A stretch of DNA of 64,000 nt from Botryotinia globosa (GCA_014898425.1 RCSZ01000012.1:1426001-1490000); one strand, 5' to 3'; shown: positions 13,979 to 31,344, counted from the first letter of the stretch. Translations and numbers: made by a program. Notes: generated by a model from the sequence alone, not told the origin.

Positions 13979-15913
13979 TCACATCCCGCTCTCAACTACA
14001 ACCCTATACTCCTGGAAACTGTCCATGGATTTGTCGTCATCGCCATTCTCTCCTTTCCCATCCTTTTGCTTCTCTGAAATTCCGTTCTGCTGTTTCCATA
14101 GCTCATCTTCGAGCTCGATCGCCTCTTCGAAGATATTTCTCTGATTGCGTGGAAAACAGCGGGGGAGCCGTGTTTCACCCGTTCCATCTATTCCTTCATT
14201 GTCTGTACTTAAGGTGGGTGTAGATGTAGATTCAAGACCCTTGACAAACGCTTCGTCCACGAGGACATATCGAATATTAGGTGAAGAGGGTCCTATAAAC
14301 ATGATTTCCTGCAAAACATTTTCCATAATGGAACGGAGACCTCTTGCTCCGATGCCTGTTCCTTTTTCTCCTTTTCCTTTGTTTTCCTTAGAGGAAGGGG
14401 AAGAGGAACCGTAGAGAGCTCGAGCAGCAATGGCTTCTAGTGCTAATTTGGTAAATTGGAGGATGATGCCGTGAGAACCGTAGGTTTCAAATAATGCTAT
14501 GTACTGCTTGACCAAAGAATTGCGGGGCTCGGTGAGAATAGATACTAATTGAGGAAGGGAGAGGGGAGAGAGGGCCGTGGTTATTGGAATCCGGCCAAGA
14601 AGTTCGGGTATGAGACCATAAGCTTGAAGGTCGGTGGGGGTGGCAAGGGCAAGGACATCCTTTTGGTTTTCTTTTGATGGGTTGGAGGAAAAGAAGGACG
14701 AAGATGAGGAGGAGAGGGAGGAATTAAACCCGATGGATGAACCGGTTGAAAGTCTTTGGGAAATTATTTTCTCGAGCCCGATAAAGGCGCCGGCGAATAC
14801 GAAGAGGATGTTTGAGGTGTCAATCGTATATTGTTCGCTTCTAGCAGGGGAACTTGATTCTCGGCCTCCACGGTCCATGCTTCGGTTTGAGTTAGAAGCG
14901 TTTTTATCAGATTTAGCGTTTACGGTGACAGTAGTTCCTTCAATCATTTTGAGAAGACCCTGTTGGACACCTTCGCCTGACACGTCACGGCCATGGGTCA
15001 TAACAGCCGGTTTGGCTAATTTGTCGATTTCATCGAAGAATATTATTCCCGTTTCACATTTTTGAATGGAATTGGATGACGCTAAGAGTAAACGCTCAAT
15101 TGATGATTCAATATCAGTTCCAATGTAGCCAGCCTGGGTCAGGGAAGAACAATCGACTGTTGCAAAGGGAACTTCGAGAACACGGGCTAGAGTCTGGAGT
15201 ATGTAGGTTTTCCCGACACCGGACGGTCCTAATAACATGAGATTTGATTTCTCAATGATAGTGCGGTTTTGAGAAGGGTCTTCTAGTGGTCTGGAGCCTA
15301 GCTCGGGTTCTTCTTCATACTCGTGTTCACGGTACGAAGCATTCAGGTCGGCGGTTTGAATGGCATGACCAACGTATTCATCTGGTATTATGTTAGAATT
15401 TGGACAGTTTATGTGAAGTGAAGGAGTATATTTACTGTCAACGGGATGACTATTACGCTCCCGTTCATATAAATGCCTCCTACTGTACTGATCCCTCCTT
15501 TCCTGTTCCTCTGCTTCCTGTCTTCTCAACTCTCGAACCCGTTGATAATGATTATAAATAGCCACACATGTGACTTTTTTTGCCCTATCTTGTCCAACAA
15601 CAAATTTATCCAAGTGATTTTTCAATGACAAAGGGGTGAGGCTTGGAACCCCATGTTTAGAAGCTTGAGATAGAGGACCTTTTGTTGGAGCGCCTGGCTC
15701 ATATGATGAAGTCCAACCCTGCCCATCATAATCAGAGCGTCTGAATTGTGCATCTCGATAATACCTAACGGATGAGAAATGAAGAGACCGGTGGCAAGTT
15801 CTTAGAAGTCGAGGATTGGAATGGGAGATCCGGCTGAGTCCCGATATCGGGGACATATTGATGAATTGTATTTTCTCATCTGAGCAACAAATGGCCGTAA
15901 AGGGCTGGGGCAT
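13979..15913 (-). CDS. mcx1: mitochondrial ClpX-type AAA+ unfoldase
   Basis: Intronless gene of 644 residues from the ATG at 15913. A second in-frame ATG at 15856 gives an Arg/Ser-rich presequence with fewer acids and may be the true start. The AAA+ domain has Walker A GPSGVGKT (about 229-236), Walker B IIFFDEID (about 290-297), a GYIGTD segment near the pore region and the downstream VSGEGVQQGLLKMIEGT element. The bacterial N-terminal zinc-binding domain is absent, as in yeast Mcx1. The family unfolds proteins in the mitochondrial matrix. Two low-complexity insertions interrupt the core: a charged Arg/Glu stretch near 125-160 and a Ser-rich run after the Walker B region. I did not find a ClpP gene here. 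Confidence 0.9.
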   Translation of the reverse strand: MPQPFTAICCSDEKIQFINMSPISGLSRISHSNPRLLRTCHRSLHFSSVRYYRDAQFRRSDYDGQGWTSSYEPGAPTKGPLSQASKHGVPSLTPLSLKNHLDKFVVGQDRAKKVTCVAIYNHYQRVRELRRQEAEEQERRDQYSRRHLYERERNSHPVDSKYTPSLHINCPNSNIIPDEYVGHAIQTADLNASYREHEYEEEPELGSRPLEDPSQNRTIIEKSNLMLLGPSGVGKTYILQTLARVLEVPFATVDCSSLTQAGYIGTDIESSIERLLLASSNSIQKCETGIIFFDEIDKLAKPAVMTHGRDVSGEGVQQGLLKMIEGTTVTVNAKSDKNASNSNRSMDRGGRESSSPARSEQYTIDTSNILFVFAGAFIGLEKIISQRLSTGSSIGFNSSLSSSSSSFFSSNPSKENQKDVLALATPTDLQAYGLIPELLGRIPITTALSPLSLPQLVSILTEPRNSLVKQYIALFETYGSHGIILQFTKLALEAIAARALYGSSSPSSKENKGKGEKGTGIGARGLRSIMENVLQEIMFIGPSSPNIRYVLVDEAFVKGLESTSTPTLSTDNEGIDGTGETRLPRCFPRNQRNIFEEAIELEDELWKQQNGISEKQKDGKGENGDDDKSMDSFQEYRVVVESGM

Positions 15914-17211
15914 CAAAGAGCAAGATTATCTATCAACTCTGATCATAACATGGTAGAAATCATTTGAACGTTTTGAGGCTTAACAGCAATAATAACAATA
16001 ATGCAATAATGCACGTGAATGATTGACCTCAGATTGCGTGAGACAATGATACAGAGGATGTCGATATCGGCGGCACTACGGTAACCGACGCTATGAGCAT
16101 CTTGTTGCGGGGTGAGAGTTCTCTGATTGGTCCAAGCTAGAGTTGAAAAATCTGGAGTGTGCGGACTAAAACGGGAAGTGGGATGAAGCTGATTTGAGTG
16201 AGGGATGATCCGGATGAGTGAAGAGAGAAGAAAAAGGGTTATTTATAAGGTTAAAGTTTGAGATTTTTTAATTTATACCTATTCGTCTCTAGTATCTTTT
16301 AAAAAGGTAATGAGTACCTAATACCTAGTTAAATCGATATAAATATACCCAAGTAGAATAACTTTATATTCCGACGATTTCTTGGAGAATCTTCACACCA
16401 ATTCATGGATGGAATTGAATGGGCCGGGAATGGTTCAAGAATGGTTCGTTTGTTGTATTTCTCACATGACAGGGATCGACGTCACTAATGCCACACACGC
16501 ACGAGCAGGATGGCTTGCAGGCGTTGCAGGCGTTTACAACAAGGTCCAGTCATCAGGTCAGTCAGTCCCTTTACTCGAAATCCGCGTCACTCTCCAGCTG
16601 CTTTATCATAAGTACCTAGGTACGTCCAGGTTGGGTTTCTTTAGTTGGGCTTGGGTTCAGGCTGGAAAAGGCGTGAGGGAAATGGTTAAATTCTCTCAAC
16701 AAATTCTGCCAAAAGTAGAAGAATTGGCAGATCCTTAGGTAGGTAGGGAGGATAGGGGATTAATTCAAACAAATCAAATACACCAAACAAATCATGTCCT
16801 GCATTATCCATAGCCACTTGTTACTCGTACAATGGCGAGCCCTGGAGAGAGAAGACCCCGCAATATGCACAGGATTTCTCTACAAAAAGAAAAACATGAT
16901 AAGTTGACTGAATGCTTCCTTTTCTCTTCCATCTTCACTGTCAACTTTTCTATTCATCTCTTTCTTTCCACGCACTCATCTCACGTTGAATCGTGTGTTA
17001 AGCGCCCCTCCCTTATCTTGTTTGCGCGGTTAGAAGAGAGCTAAACCCATACATACCATCATATCATACCCCCATCATCATAGCTCCTCAAATCCGGAGA
17101 GTACTAGGAACTAGGTAGGTAGCTACTTACTAGCTCGACTTTCTCCAATAAAATGCTAATAAATTAAATTCCCCAGCCTCAGACAATCTGTCAAAAACAT
17201 CATCTGCAAGA
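15914..17211. other. intergenic, divergent promoters of clpX and GBE
   Basis: No supported gene. The frame at 16382-16738 has no motif. Several copies of a CCTAGGTA/TAGGTAGG-type short motif occur at about 16310-16330, 16612-16622, 16738-16747 and 17106-17124. Confidence 0.55.
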
Positions 17212-19560
17212 ATGGCTAATGTAAATGAACTGGCAACTGCTTCAATCATGAAGAGTGAAGCACCAAAGGGAATCCCAAATGATGGAACTGGTCAGTTCAA
17301 CGGTCCCCAGACGATGCTCAATATTGACCAATTCAGGTGTTATCCAACTTGATCCATGGCTTGAACCATTCAGAGATTCTTTAAAACACAGATTTTCAAA
17401 AGCACAGCAATGGATTAAAACCATCGACGATACCGAAGGTGGTATTGAGAAATTTAGCAGAGTTTGTGAAGCTCCTACAGATTCTTTGGTCACAACTAAC
17501 CATATCAGGGTACCGAGAGGTTTGGATTCAATGTCGATAAGAAGAACAACGTTACATACAGGGAATGGGCTCCGAATGCAACACAAGCATTCTTGATTGG
17601 GGATTTTAGTACTTCTCTCCCTCGTTCACAACTCTTGGGACGTCGAACATTAACATCGTGTAGATGACTGGAACCGCGAGTCTCACCCCATGAAGAAGGA
17701 TCCTTATGGGGTTTTCGAAATTGTTCTACCTGCAAAGGATGGCAAACCAGCTATCGCACATAACTCTAAGATCAAGGTAAGCGGCTCTGGCCAACTGCTT
17801 TATTTACCCCCGCTAACCCCACCAGATATCTATGATTACACCTTCCGGCGAACGAATTGAACGAATTCCTGCATGGATCAAATATGTCACACAAGATCTC
17901 TCCGTCTCCCCAGTTTACGACGCTCGATTTTGGAACCCACCTGAGTCCGAACGATATGTCTTCAAGCATCCCAGACCAAAGAAGCCAGAAAGTGTTAGGG
18001 TGTATGAGGCACACGTTGGTATTTCTTCCCCAGAACTACGGGTTTCCACATACAAGGAGTTCACAAAGAACATGATACCAAGAATACACCATTTGGGTTA
18101 TAATGTTATCCAGCTTATGGCTATCATGGAGCATGCATATTATGCAAGTTTCGGTTATCAAATCAACAGTTTCTTTGCTGCAAGCAGTCGATATGGCACA
18201 CCTGATGAGCTGAGAGAGCTTATCGATACCGCACATGGACTTGGCATCACTGTGCTGCTTGACGTAGTTCACAGTCATGCTTCCAAAAATGTATTGGATG
18301 GACTCAATGAGTTCGATGGAAGTGACAGCTGCTACTTCCACGAGGGTCCTAAAGGAAAGCATGAGTTGTGGGATAGTAGACTTTTCAACTATGGATCTCA
18401 TGAAGTCTTGAGATTCTTGCTCAGCAATTTACGATTCTGGATGGACGAATACAACTTTGACGGATTCCGATTCGACGGTGTTACGAGCATGCTTTATACC
18501 CATCATGGAATTGGAACGGGGTTCTCTGGTGGTTACCATGAGTACTTTGGTCCATCTGTTGATGAGGACGGTGTTGTCTACCTTATGATTGCCAATGAGA
18601 TGCTGCACCAACTTTATCCAGAATCGATCTCTATTGCAGAAGATGTTTCGGGAATGCCCGCTTTGTGCTTACCATTAGCGCTAGGTGGTGTAGGGTTCGA
18701 TTACAGACTTGCTATGGCCATTCCTGATATGTGGATCAAGATCCTCAAGGAAAAGAAGGACGACGAATGGGATCTCGGAAACATCTGCTTTACTTTGACG
18801 AACAGACGTCATGGTGAGAAGACTATCGCATACTGTGAGAGTCACGATCAAGCATTGGTCGGAGATAAGTCCATTATGATGCATTTGTGTGACGCAGAGA
18901 TGTACACAAATATGTCAAGACTTACAGAGTTCACGCCAATTATCGAGCGTGGAATGGCATTACACAAGATGATTCGCCTCCTGACATCCGGTCTTGGAGG
19001 TGAAGGTTATCTCAATTTCGAGGGTAACGAATTCGGTCATCCAGAGTGGCTCGACTTCCCTCGTGAAGGTAACAACAACAGCTTTTGGTATGCTCGTCGT
19101 CAATTTAACCTTCCAGATGACGATCTTCTTCGTTACAAAGCATTGAACGAATTTGATTCCCACATGCAACATCTTGAAGCAAAGTACGGATGGTTACACA
19201 GCGATCAAGCTTATATCAGTTTGAAGAATGAGTCTGATAAGGTCATTGTCTTTGAGCGAGCTGGCTTGTTATGGATCTTCAATTTCAACCCAACCCAAAG
19301 TTTCGTAGATTACAGAGTTGGTGTCGAACAAGAGGGTACTTATAAAGCTGTTCTCAACACTGATACCAAGGATGTTGGAGGATTCGAAAGAATTGATTCT
19401 TCAACACGCTTCTTCACAACACCTTTTGCATGGAACAATAGAAAGAACTTTATTCAAGTATACATTCCAACCCGTACAGCAATAGTAAGTTTCCCTCTTA
19501 ACAGAGCTGATACAAGAAACTAATTATATACAGGTTCTGGCACTTGAATCTACAGTATAA
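17212..19560 (+). CDS. GLC3: 1,4-alpha-glucan (glycogen) branching enzyme
   Basis: Six exons (17212-17290, 17337-17461, 17509-17608, 17664-17776, 17826-19484, 19534-19560) join in frame to 700 residues, the normal length for eukaryotic branching enzymes. The N-terminal CBM48 module carries [18 protein letters not shown]. The GH13 barrel has DVVHSH (285-290), GFRFDGV with the nucleophile Asp near 356, AEDVSG with the acid/base Glu near 411, and ESHD with the third acid near 480. It moves alpha-1,4 chains to alpha-1,6 positions in cytosolic glycogen synthesis. The last coding exon is only nine codons including the stop. Without splicing the 5' part looks broken; with four short introns it is intact. 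Confidence 0.95.
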
Positions 19561-20148
19561 AAATTAGTAGATAAGATGGCTATTCGCCGGGCAAGCAGGG
19601 TGGAGAAATGAGTAAGATAACCCTAGAATATGACCGAGAGATTGGAGACGGAAAAAGTATGCGGGTTCTGCTTTCAATACCTACCTCTTTACGTCGATAG
19701 ATTTATTTTAGCTATGTGAGCGAGCCTTTGCAGCGAAGAAAAAAATAGATGTTTTATTTTCTTCCCCGCCAATCAAATAAAGAAATTTTGGTGGGAAAAT
19801 AAAAAATGTGATTGTTCTTCGTAAATTCAACCAGTTAATACTGAATATGTAATAATCAAGTATCATTGGATAAAAACCGAGTGTGAACTGAGCAATTGTC
19901 TAATCCATTTATTACAATGTATCATTTTCCAAGATTTGATCTCGTCTCTCTGTTGTTGTTGATGATCTCAACTCGGGTCAAAACGGGAAGTCGGAATTTA
20001 CGCCATCACGTGGGGGTATACGCTAACAATTAGTCGAGAAGCTCATTTTGCTGCTGGCTTCAATTTACCTCCTCACTTTGCAATACTATACCTCCATCAA
20101 TCTTTGTATCTCCACTCACATCTTCAACGCTCTTCTCCATCCGTAAAG
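19561..20148. other. intergenic, 3' flank of GBE and promoter of atp2
   Basis: AT-rich 3' flank followed by the ATP synthase beta promoter. No gene, RNA or repeat of note. Confidence 0.6.
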
Positions 20149-24243
<4,095 letters not shown>

Positions 24244-26043
24244 ATGAGATGATAGAAAGGGGATGATGTGTATAATTCCAGATGGATGAGAGATGAAGAT
24301 GAATGAAAAGGTGAATGGGTAGGCAGCGTTGGAGCTTGGGCTGTGTACAGACTTGGGAAGGTCCGAGACAGAAAAATATCCTCTGATTATCGCATCGCCT
24401 TTTAAAAGCTAAGCCTTGTAACAACTCACCAACTATTTTCTTTACTGATGTTAAATGATTTGATGTTTGATTGCTTGCTTTGTTGGAGAAGGTTTTATGG
24501 GATGTGATTTGATGTATTGTGAATGTATACTAGGTATTCATGACATCATTTTAGACTTGTGAACATCAACGACTTTGAGCCTCCTATCGAGCCATAATGA
24601 TGCTTTGAGTACGCAGACGCAAATGCGAAAATCGAATACCTTTGGGTGCTTTGGATTGTCTGACATATTTGCATGCAATGCCTTGGATGTTTAAAATGTT
24701 TTGAATCTCTCAAACACTTTGAATGTTGAGAATATTTTGAGCATTTAGAATACTTTGAACGTTTAGAATGCTTTGGATCTCTCCGATTCTTTCAATATTT
24801 ACACTCGTTTCAAAGATTCAGAAATCATATCTCGTAGCAACTTTCTACTACTGCTCGCTCTGGGTTTAATGGTTTATTACCTGTGTAGTCAGTCATCTGT
24901 TGTTTACTTGTCCATGTAATTGAATCTAAGTCCAAGTCTGGATCTAAATCTAAATCTGTATTTAAGAGGTAGGTAGTTCATTAGATTTGGGAAATTGGGT
25001 AGGGATGGGAATGACGACAGGAAAATGAAATTTAGGTTGAGATGGATGGGAATGAATAAGTGTGTGAGTTTGAGTTGAGGAAATCTGATGAGGTTAGGAT
25101 GCGGAATTTGATATATATGGATATATATTCTTGTGTGTTCTTAATACTCATGAGAATGAGCCGGGAGTGATATATAAACATGTGTTTACTTTTATTGTCC
25201 TGTAGCTAGACAGCTCTCGTTATTAGTGATAGAGGCAGTGATCCATATAATTATACAATGGCTTGAGAACGACGGGATTACTGTTATATCTAAATATAGG
25301 ATTTCTCTCTCTCCCTCTCTCCTTCTTCCTTCTTCTAATCCCGTCACAAAACCTACAATTGACACTATTGTATTACATTCATATTTATCTTCCCCCTCCT
25401 TTTTCCTCGCCCAGCACTTCAACACTTTGGCACTCCAGCACTCCAGCACTCCAGCACCAAGAATAATCCAAGTCCCTCACAGAATACATAGCTATTATTC
25501 TCAATCTCAATCTCAAAATCCTTCCAATTCCTAACATCCCATTCTTAACACCCAATCCAATTCTCTCATCAAAGAACGATCAATATAAAGACTGATGCCC
25601 CAACATCAATCCTCATACCAATCCTCCCCCAATCCTCATACCAATATTCAAACCATCAACACGCATTCCAATTCCCAACCATATTCCAACCCCAAGAATA
25701 CAAAAATCGCATATTTTTTGAATCTTGAACCGTATTACATCTGATCGAATCTAATCAATGTAAGGTAACAAAACAGTAACAGGAATGATAATTCGAATAC
25801 CGAGATACCATCTAGATGCTAGATAGAAAATTCAATTCTCTTTTGCAGAATAATAAAAGAGGTTGGTGGGTTTTGTGTTGAGATATCTGCAAAGAGAAGT
25901 GTGAATATATATATTAAGATATCTGTAAGATATACGCACCACCTTCTCTCTTCTGCTGTCCTCTGCTTCTTTTCCTCTCTCCTCTTCTGTTCTCCTCTTC
26001 TGTTCTCCCCCTCCTTTTCGCACTTCGTTTCAATATAAGAAAT

Positions 26044-26178
26044 TATAGATAAATAAATAAATAGATAAATAAATAGATAAATAAATAGATAAATAAATAG
26101 ATAAATAAATAGATAAATAAATAGATAAATAAATAGATAAATAAATAGATAAATAAATAGATAAATAAATAAAAGGAT
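26044..26178. repeat. 12-bp minisatellite (AAATAAATAGAT)n
   Basis: About 11 near-perfect copies of a 12-base unit, a mixture of AAAT and AGAT tetranucleotides. Confidence 0.95.
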
Positions 26179-26183
26179 TACAG

Positions 26184-26336
26184 AAATAGAAATAGAAATA
26201 GAAATAGAAATAGAAATAGAAATAGAAATAGAAATAGAAATAGAAATAGAAATAGAAATAGAAATAGAAATAGAAATAAATAGATAAATAGATAAATAAA
26301 TAAAAGGATTATAGAAATAGAAATAGAAATAGAAAT
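26184..26336. repeat. hexanucleotide (GAAATA)n microsatellite
   Basis: Near-perfect GAAATA copies, interrupted around 26277-26312 by AAATAGAT units and a duplicated AAAAGGATTA-like boundary seen also at 26170-26182. Confidence 0.95.
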
Positions 26337-26464
26337 ATGCATACATATATCAACCTATCTATTTACCTACCTACCTATTTACCTTACCTAACCACCCATT
26401 GATTCAATCATTAAAACACCTACAAAATCAAAATACCTCCCCTCCCCTCGCTTAACAAGCGATT

Positions 26465-26530
26465 ATATCCATATCCATATCCATATCCATATTCATATCC
26501 ATATCCATATCCATATCCATATCCATATCC
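26465..26530. repeat. (ATATCC)n microsatellite
   Basis: About 11 copies of ATATCC with one variant copy. A (CA)n-type run follows at about 26664-26695 and (ATCC)n at 26942-26963. Confidence 0.9.
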
Positions 26531-26662
26531 AGATATACCAAATATCTTCAAATCCACCCGCCTATCTATGTATCTGAAATCCAATTATCTATTCAATAAA
26601 CCTCATTATACATCAAACACATTATACATACATATACCTCATATATACATATCTTACATATG

Positions 26663-26696
<34 letters not shown>

Positions 26697-27569
26697 TACA
26701 AATCTTCAAAATCATTCAAATACCACTTTTTGAATACTACCTTTCATTTTCAACCTTCCACATACTATAATATAAGCACCTCTATTCTAACGACTTGTAG
26801 TATTTTCACTTTGTAGAATTTTCATTCAAGTCTATTCCATTCCATCGATTCCTGTTCCATTTAATGCATATCATACCGTACGGAAAATATCAAACGTAGG
26901 TATATACTTCCTCACTATCCCGCATGCATATACTCTATCGAATCCATCCATCCATCCATCCATGTGTCTTTATTTTGATCACTTTCATCCATCCATCATT
27001 CTATGATACACCCCATTGACCCCCCCCAAAATGCTTCAAAAATCCACAAAAACCATTCATCCATCCAGTTATGCATCGTAAGCTCCTTCCTCCCATCCCG
27101 TCCCATCCCATCTTTTACTTATTCCACCCAAACCCCATACAACATCCCTCAAAAACACTTAATTCCCTAACCACATTCCACATTCCAACTCCTCCAAGCG
27201 CAAGTCAAAAAAAGCAATTGCAACATCTCTGGGTATAGTGCCATTTCTCCCACCCCAAAAAATAAACCGTATAATGTGCAAAAGTTCAAGTCGAAAAATA
27301 AAATCAATATCGCAAACGCCATCCACACCCACACCTACACCATCCTAATTTCCATGACCATCCTATACTATTCCCACCAAAATGCTCTGGGTATTATACC
27401 TATAGAAAAAGTGTGTGACAACAAAAAATATGAAGTAAAGTTATAATAAAGAAGCAGTTCCGAGAAATGATAATTTCGCATTCGTGAAACGTCGGATTTT
27501 ACTACAAAGAGGATTGTATCGTAAGAATCGTAGCCAGGTAGAAAAACCAGCATGAAGTATGAAAAGTGA

Positions 27570-30493
27570 CTAAAAGTCAACTTGCTTTTTCCAACCCCAT
27601 TGATCCTTCTTGTTGAATGCTGTACAAACTTCCATGCAATATGCTGTAATTGTATCAACACTAGTCCACGGTCCAATGATTGTAGGTTCACCCTTTAAGG
27701 ACAAATCTTTCAAAAGTTTGTATCCAACATGATGACTTTGTCTCCATGCATCATGCCTTTTCAAATCTTGTGATTGTTGTTTAGACCAAATTCCACGATC
27801 CTTTGCTCGATCATCTTCAGTATTGCCTGGTGAGGGAGGCATGCTAATAAAAGCACGAGTTGATACTTCAAGACAAACAGCATTCAGATGAGCAGATAAT
27901 ACTTGAAGGACGGGAATATCTTCACTGATATTTTTAAGCCAAGCAAGCATCGGAATAATTGTATCCCAATTTTGAGCATTCTGACTTCTTTGACTGTAGC
28001 TAGTTTCCCTAGGACTAGCACAAGGAAGTCTATTGAAATATCTCATGTACTGACAGATACTTTCAATTACAACCATGACCCCAGCCGTTCGTTCGCCCAC
28101 AGGCTTAAGTTGATGTTGATTACCATTAATCCTTGTTTCATGTTCGCCTTTCTTCTTGAGACTATAAGCCAAAGTTTTAAGTTGGTCAGATCTACTCGTA
28201 GAGATACTCTGAGGAGTTGTTACAGTGATATTTGCGCCCGAGGGAGTTTGAGGATTTCCATCACTAGAAGAAACCCTGACCATAGCGGTACCCCTAGAAC
28301 CCTCATTCTTCTTGGGTGTAGCAAGTAAACCTTTTTGAGATGGACCAGGGCGCGTAGGAGACTTCAATGGACTAGGAACAGTCTTTCTAGCAGTCGTAAC
28401 ATCAAGATTGTCAGGACGTTTAGCCCGCTTTATTGGCGGTTCGGATTTTGAAGGTAGAACATCACTAGGGCGTTTCCTAGAGACGGTCTTTCTGTTCTGA
28501 GTTGACAAAGGTACATCCTCTTCAGATTCTGATACCGATTGATCCATAACAATATTGGCAGATAAGACGGGAGCTTTCTCTTTCTTCGAAAGATCATAAG
28601 CCATCATAGCTTCAAAGCCTTCCTTCTTTCTGATACTCTCAAGTTTGGTAAAATCTTGTGAAGGTCTTGGTGATAATCTAACTAATCGTTCTATGGTTGT
28701 AGCTTTCCTCTTAGGATAAGGCAGCCTGACAATTAATGATTGACTCGTAGCTGGAGCTTTTGAAACCTCGCGAGCTTTTTGTAATGGTGTATTTGAGGCC
28801 GATCGCTTTGGAGGATGACCGACTTTGGCACCACTAACAGTCTTACGAGCAACACCAGGGGCATCCGGTTTACGAGCTTGAGTATGACGTTCTTCAACGG
28901 TCAATAAACTCGACTTTTCTTGACGATGCTCAGGCGCAGAAGTAGTCTTTTCCCCTTCCTTTTGCTTATGTTCCGCTAATGCTGCTTCAACAATGGGAGG
29001 AAGCGTTGGTGAAAGTAAAGGTGGAAGTACAAAGGGGGAAACAGTTCTTGGAGGGGTTGTTGGTGATTCTTGTTGCAATGATAACTCTTTAGGTGGAGGT
29101 TTCTTTCCACTGACGGAAGTCTTGGACTTGGATGAAGTGTTTGATGTGGATGCCTTTTGATCCGATTTCTTAGGGCTATCAAACGTGGTAGGAGTTGTTA
29201 AATCGGCGGGAAGTGGCGATAGTAATGGTGGTAAATGATTAATAGGTTTTCCTGATGATTTGTATGATTTCGTCTCCCCTGCTCCCTTGGAGGATTTAGA
29301 TGCATGGTCATCTGACTTGCTCAAATTGGAAGGAGGGGCTTTTCCCTTGGATGAATTATTATCTGGTTTGACGATTTTTTGAAGATGTGAATTCGCTCGA
29401 TCAGTTCTGGCACGCTTTTCTGCATGTGATGGTTCATCTGATTCAAGTGATCGTTTAGTGTTTCTGCCATCTGAAACCACTCTTCGTGGAGACTGTGGTC
29501 GAGGAGGTAAGCTGTGCTTCATGGGTGCATTCCATGTGGGAATTGAAGGGCTCATTTTTGAGGATGATTTATTTTGTGGTCCATTGATTTCCTTTGATCT
29601 CGAAATATCCTTTGTTTGTTCTGTGCGAGTTTTGACGCCATTGGTGCCATTGGTGAGATGATGTGGTCTGTTTGGGTTGCTTCGGGAAGGGGGATTTCTA
29701 TGACGTTCTTAGCGTTTGCTAGTAGTATTCTGGATATATCAATCATTGAACATACCTCTCAATTCCATTCTTGACTACATGCTCTGATCTACCCGCAGAG
29801 TGTACCGCAGACCCATTCCTTTGTACTTCGCCATTTGAAGAACTCTCGAAAGCTCCGCGAGCCGTTGCAGTCGCATTGGAGATATTGCTTGTTGTTCTTG
29901 CATGACCTTTCGGACGAACTGAATCCGGAATATCAGATGTTCTTGGGGTAGGCTTGATTCCATCCTTCTTCATCTTTTGGTAAGCCGCGAGAGAGAACTT
30001 TTTGTTTGGGTCTCTTTGAGGAGTATTCAAACTACTTCGACCTGCACTATTTGTTGGACTTTCGACTGGATCTTCATGATCAAAAGCTCGTGGAACCTGA
30101 AGCTCGCGATCTCCTGTAGAGAAAACCGTCATGTATTGAAGCCTGCGAGCTTCTGAATGTTCGTTGGGTAGGGTCCAAGGTATCCCTATGAGTTCTTCGT
30201 GTGATCGCGAATTCCATCTTCCTTTGTCGGCATCGATGATTTCCAAGAGGTGCGGCATCTGCAAACAGTCAATAAACGTGGTAAGACATTCCTCGAATGT
30301 GCGAGCTCACTTCTGGGAGTTCATCTTGGGCGAAATCACGAAAGAGGGTTTGCAGTCCCCCGATGGTAGCTGTGTTTCTCGAAGCGACTTCCATAGCTTT
30401 CTTCTTTTCCATCCTCTCTGTAGCAAGCATATCAGCAATCACGAATGGATCACATCCCCTCTTCACTATCCGATCGCGGTGTATGGACGACAT
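27570..30493 (-). CDS. large basic nuclear-type protein, possibly Ell-binding (Ebp1-like)
   Basis: Three exons (30493-30311, 30258-29756, 29697-27570) join in frame to 937 residues. The N-terminal 75 residues form a conserved-looking module (ATIGGLQTLFRDFAQDELPE, HLLEIIDADKGRW). Then comes a motif SLAAYQKMKKDGIKPTPR near residue 160, followed by about 550 residues of Ser/Pro/Lys-rich disordered sequence with several KKR/KRAR patches that could be nuclear signals. The C-terminal 180 residues are predicted mostly helical. This plan resembles fungal Ell-binding protein Ebp1-type proteins of the transcription elongation machinery, but that is recall from overall layout and not a motif match. The splice joins are secure because both restore one frame. 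Confidence 0.8.
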
Positions 30494-30957
30494 CCTTGGC
30501 GGGAGTATGTGTTGGTGATATCGTTGAAAGCATGGAAAACAAGAGATGGATGAATTGAAGAGAGTGAAATGGGAAACTTACCAAGATTAAAACGGATTTA
30601 TGGTATGCGCGCAACGTGAAGTTATTTGGTAGGGTAGTTTGACAATAGACAGTTTTGAATAAAAAAAATTGCTATTGTGATGTTTCGTAGCTATTGGTGA
30701 ATATCACGGCCTAACCATTGTCGCAACAATACCATGTGCACCACAATAGAGTCGCGACAACCACGAAATTATGCGGGAAAGGTAAATTGAATTATTTCCC
30801 AGATTGGAGGGGATCCTTATTATTTCGCGATTCAATCAATTATTCTCTTTCTTTCTTTCTTTCTGTCTTTCTTTGAATATAAAGGTCCTTCTCCTTTTCT
30901 CTTATCGATTTCGTGAAGTCTGTCGGGGGACAGTGAAATTATAATGTATGGACGGAG

Positions 30958-31062
30958 GTAGGATGTATGTAGTATGTAGTATGTAGTATGTGGTATGTGG
31001 TATGTAGGATGTGGTATGTAGGATGTAGTATGTAGTAGGTAGGATGTAGGATGTAGGATGTA
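30958..31062. repeat. degenerate (GTATGTA)-type tandem repeat
   Basis: About 14 imperfect copies of a 7-base unit varying between GTATGTA, GTATGTG and GGATGTA. Confidence 0.85.
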
Positions 31063-31344
31063 ATTGTGTATGGATAGATGATTTGCGGTTTGGTGTGCGG
31101 AACGGGGGTCAGGTTACGAGGAGTGTGGTTATGGTGGTGGTTTGTTTGATGATTGTCGTGGTTATGGTGGAATTGTTTGGTCGGGGCTTTTCTTTTTTTT
31201 GGGTCCTTGCTCTATGGTGCTTTGGGCGGTTTGGGTGATGGCGAGGTAGTCTGATCTGGGAGTAGTCTGGGAGTAGTCTGGGAGTGGTCTGGGAATAGAC
31301 TTTCACCACTCATCCACTTTTCAAGTGGTATGAATGAGTTTCAA

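Larger units (their letters stand above)
24244..27569. other. 3.3-kb intergenic region rich in microsatellites
   Basis: Lies between the convergent atp2 and the 27.6-30.5 kb gene. About 24660-24800 has repeated TTTGAATGTT/TTTAGAATGC-like units. Simple repeats dominate from 26040 onward and are listed separately. Open frames here (for example 25819-26346) are translations of the repeats. No gene is supported. Confidence 0.65.

Noticed and set aside
16382..16738. 118-residue plus-strand frame upstream of GBE
   Set aside because: No recognisable motif, AT-rich flank and no continuity with the neighbouring gene.
17212..17830. GBE looked like a 5'-truncated gene with stops upstream of the long exon
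   Set aside because: Four short GT-AG introns restore a continuous frame and the normal 700-residue length, including the CBM48 region.
25819..26346. Long minus-strand frame of Ile/Tyr/Leu/Phe repeats
   Set aside because: Pure translation of the microsatellites. The same applies to 35939-36514 and 31310-31659.
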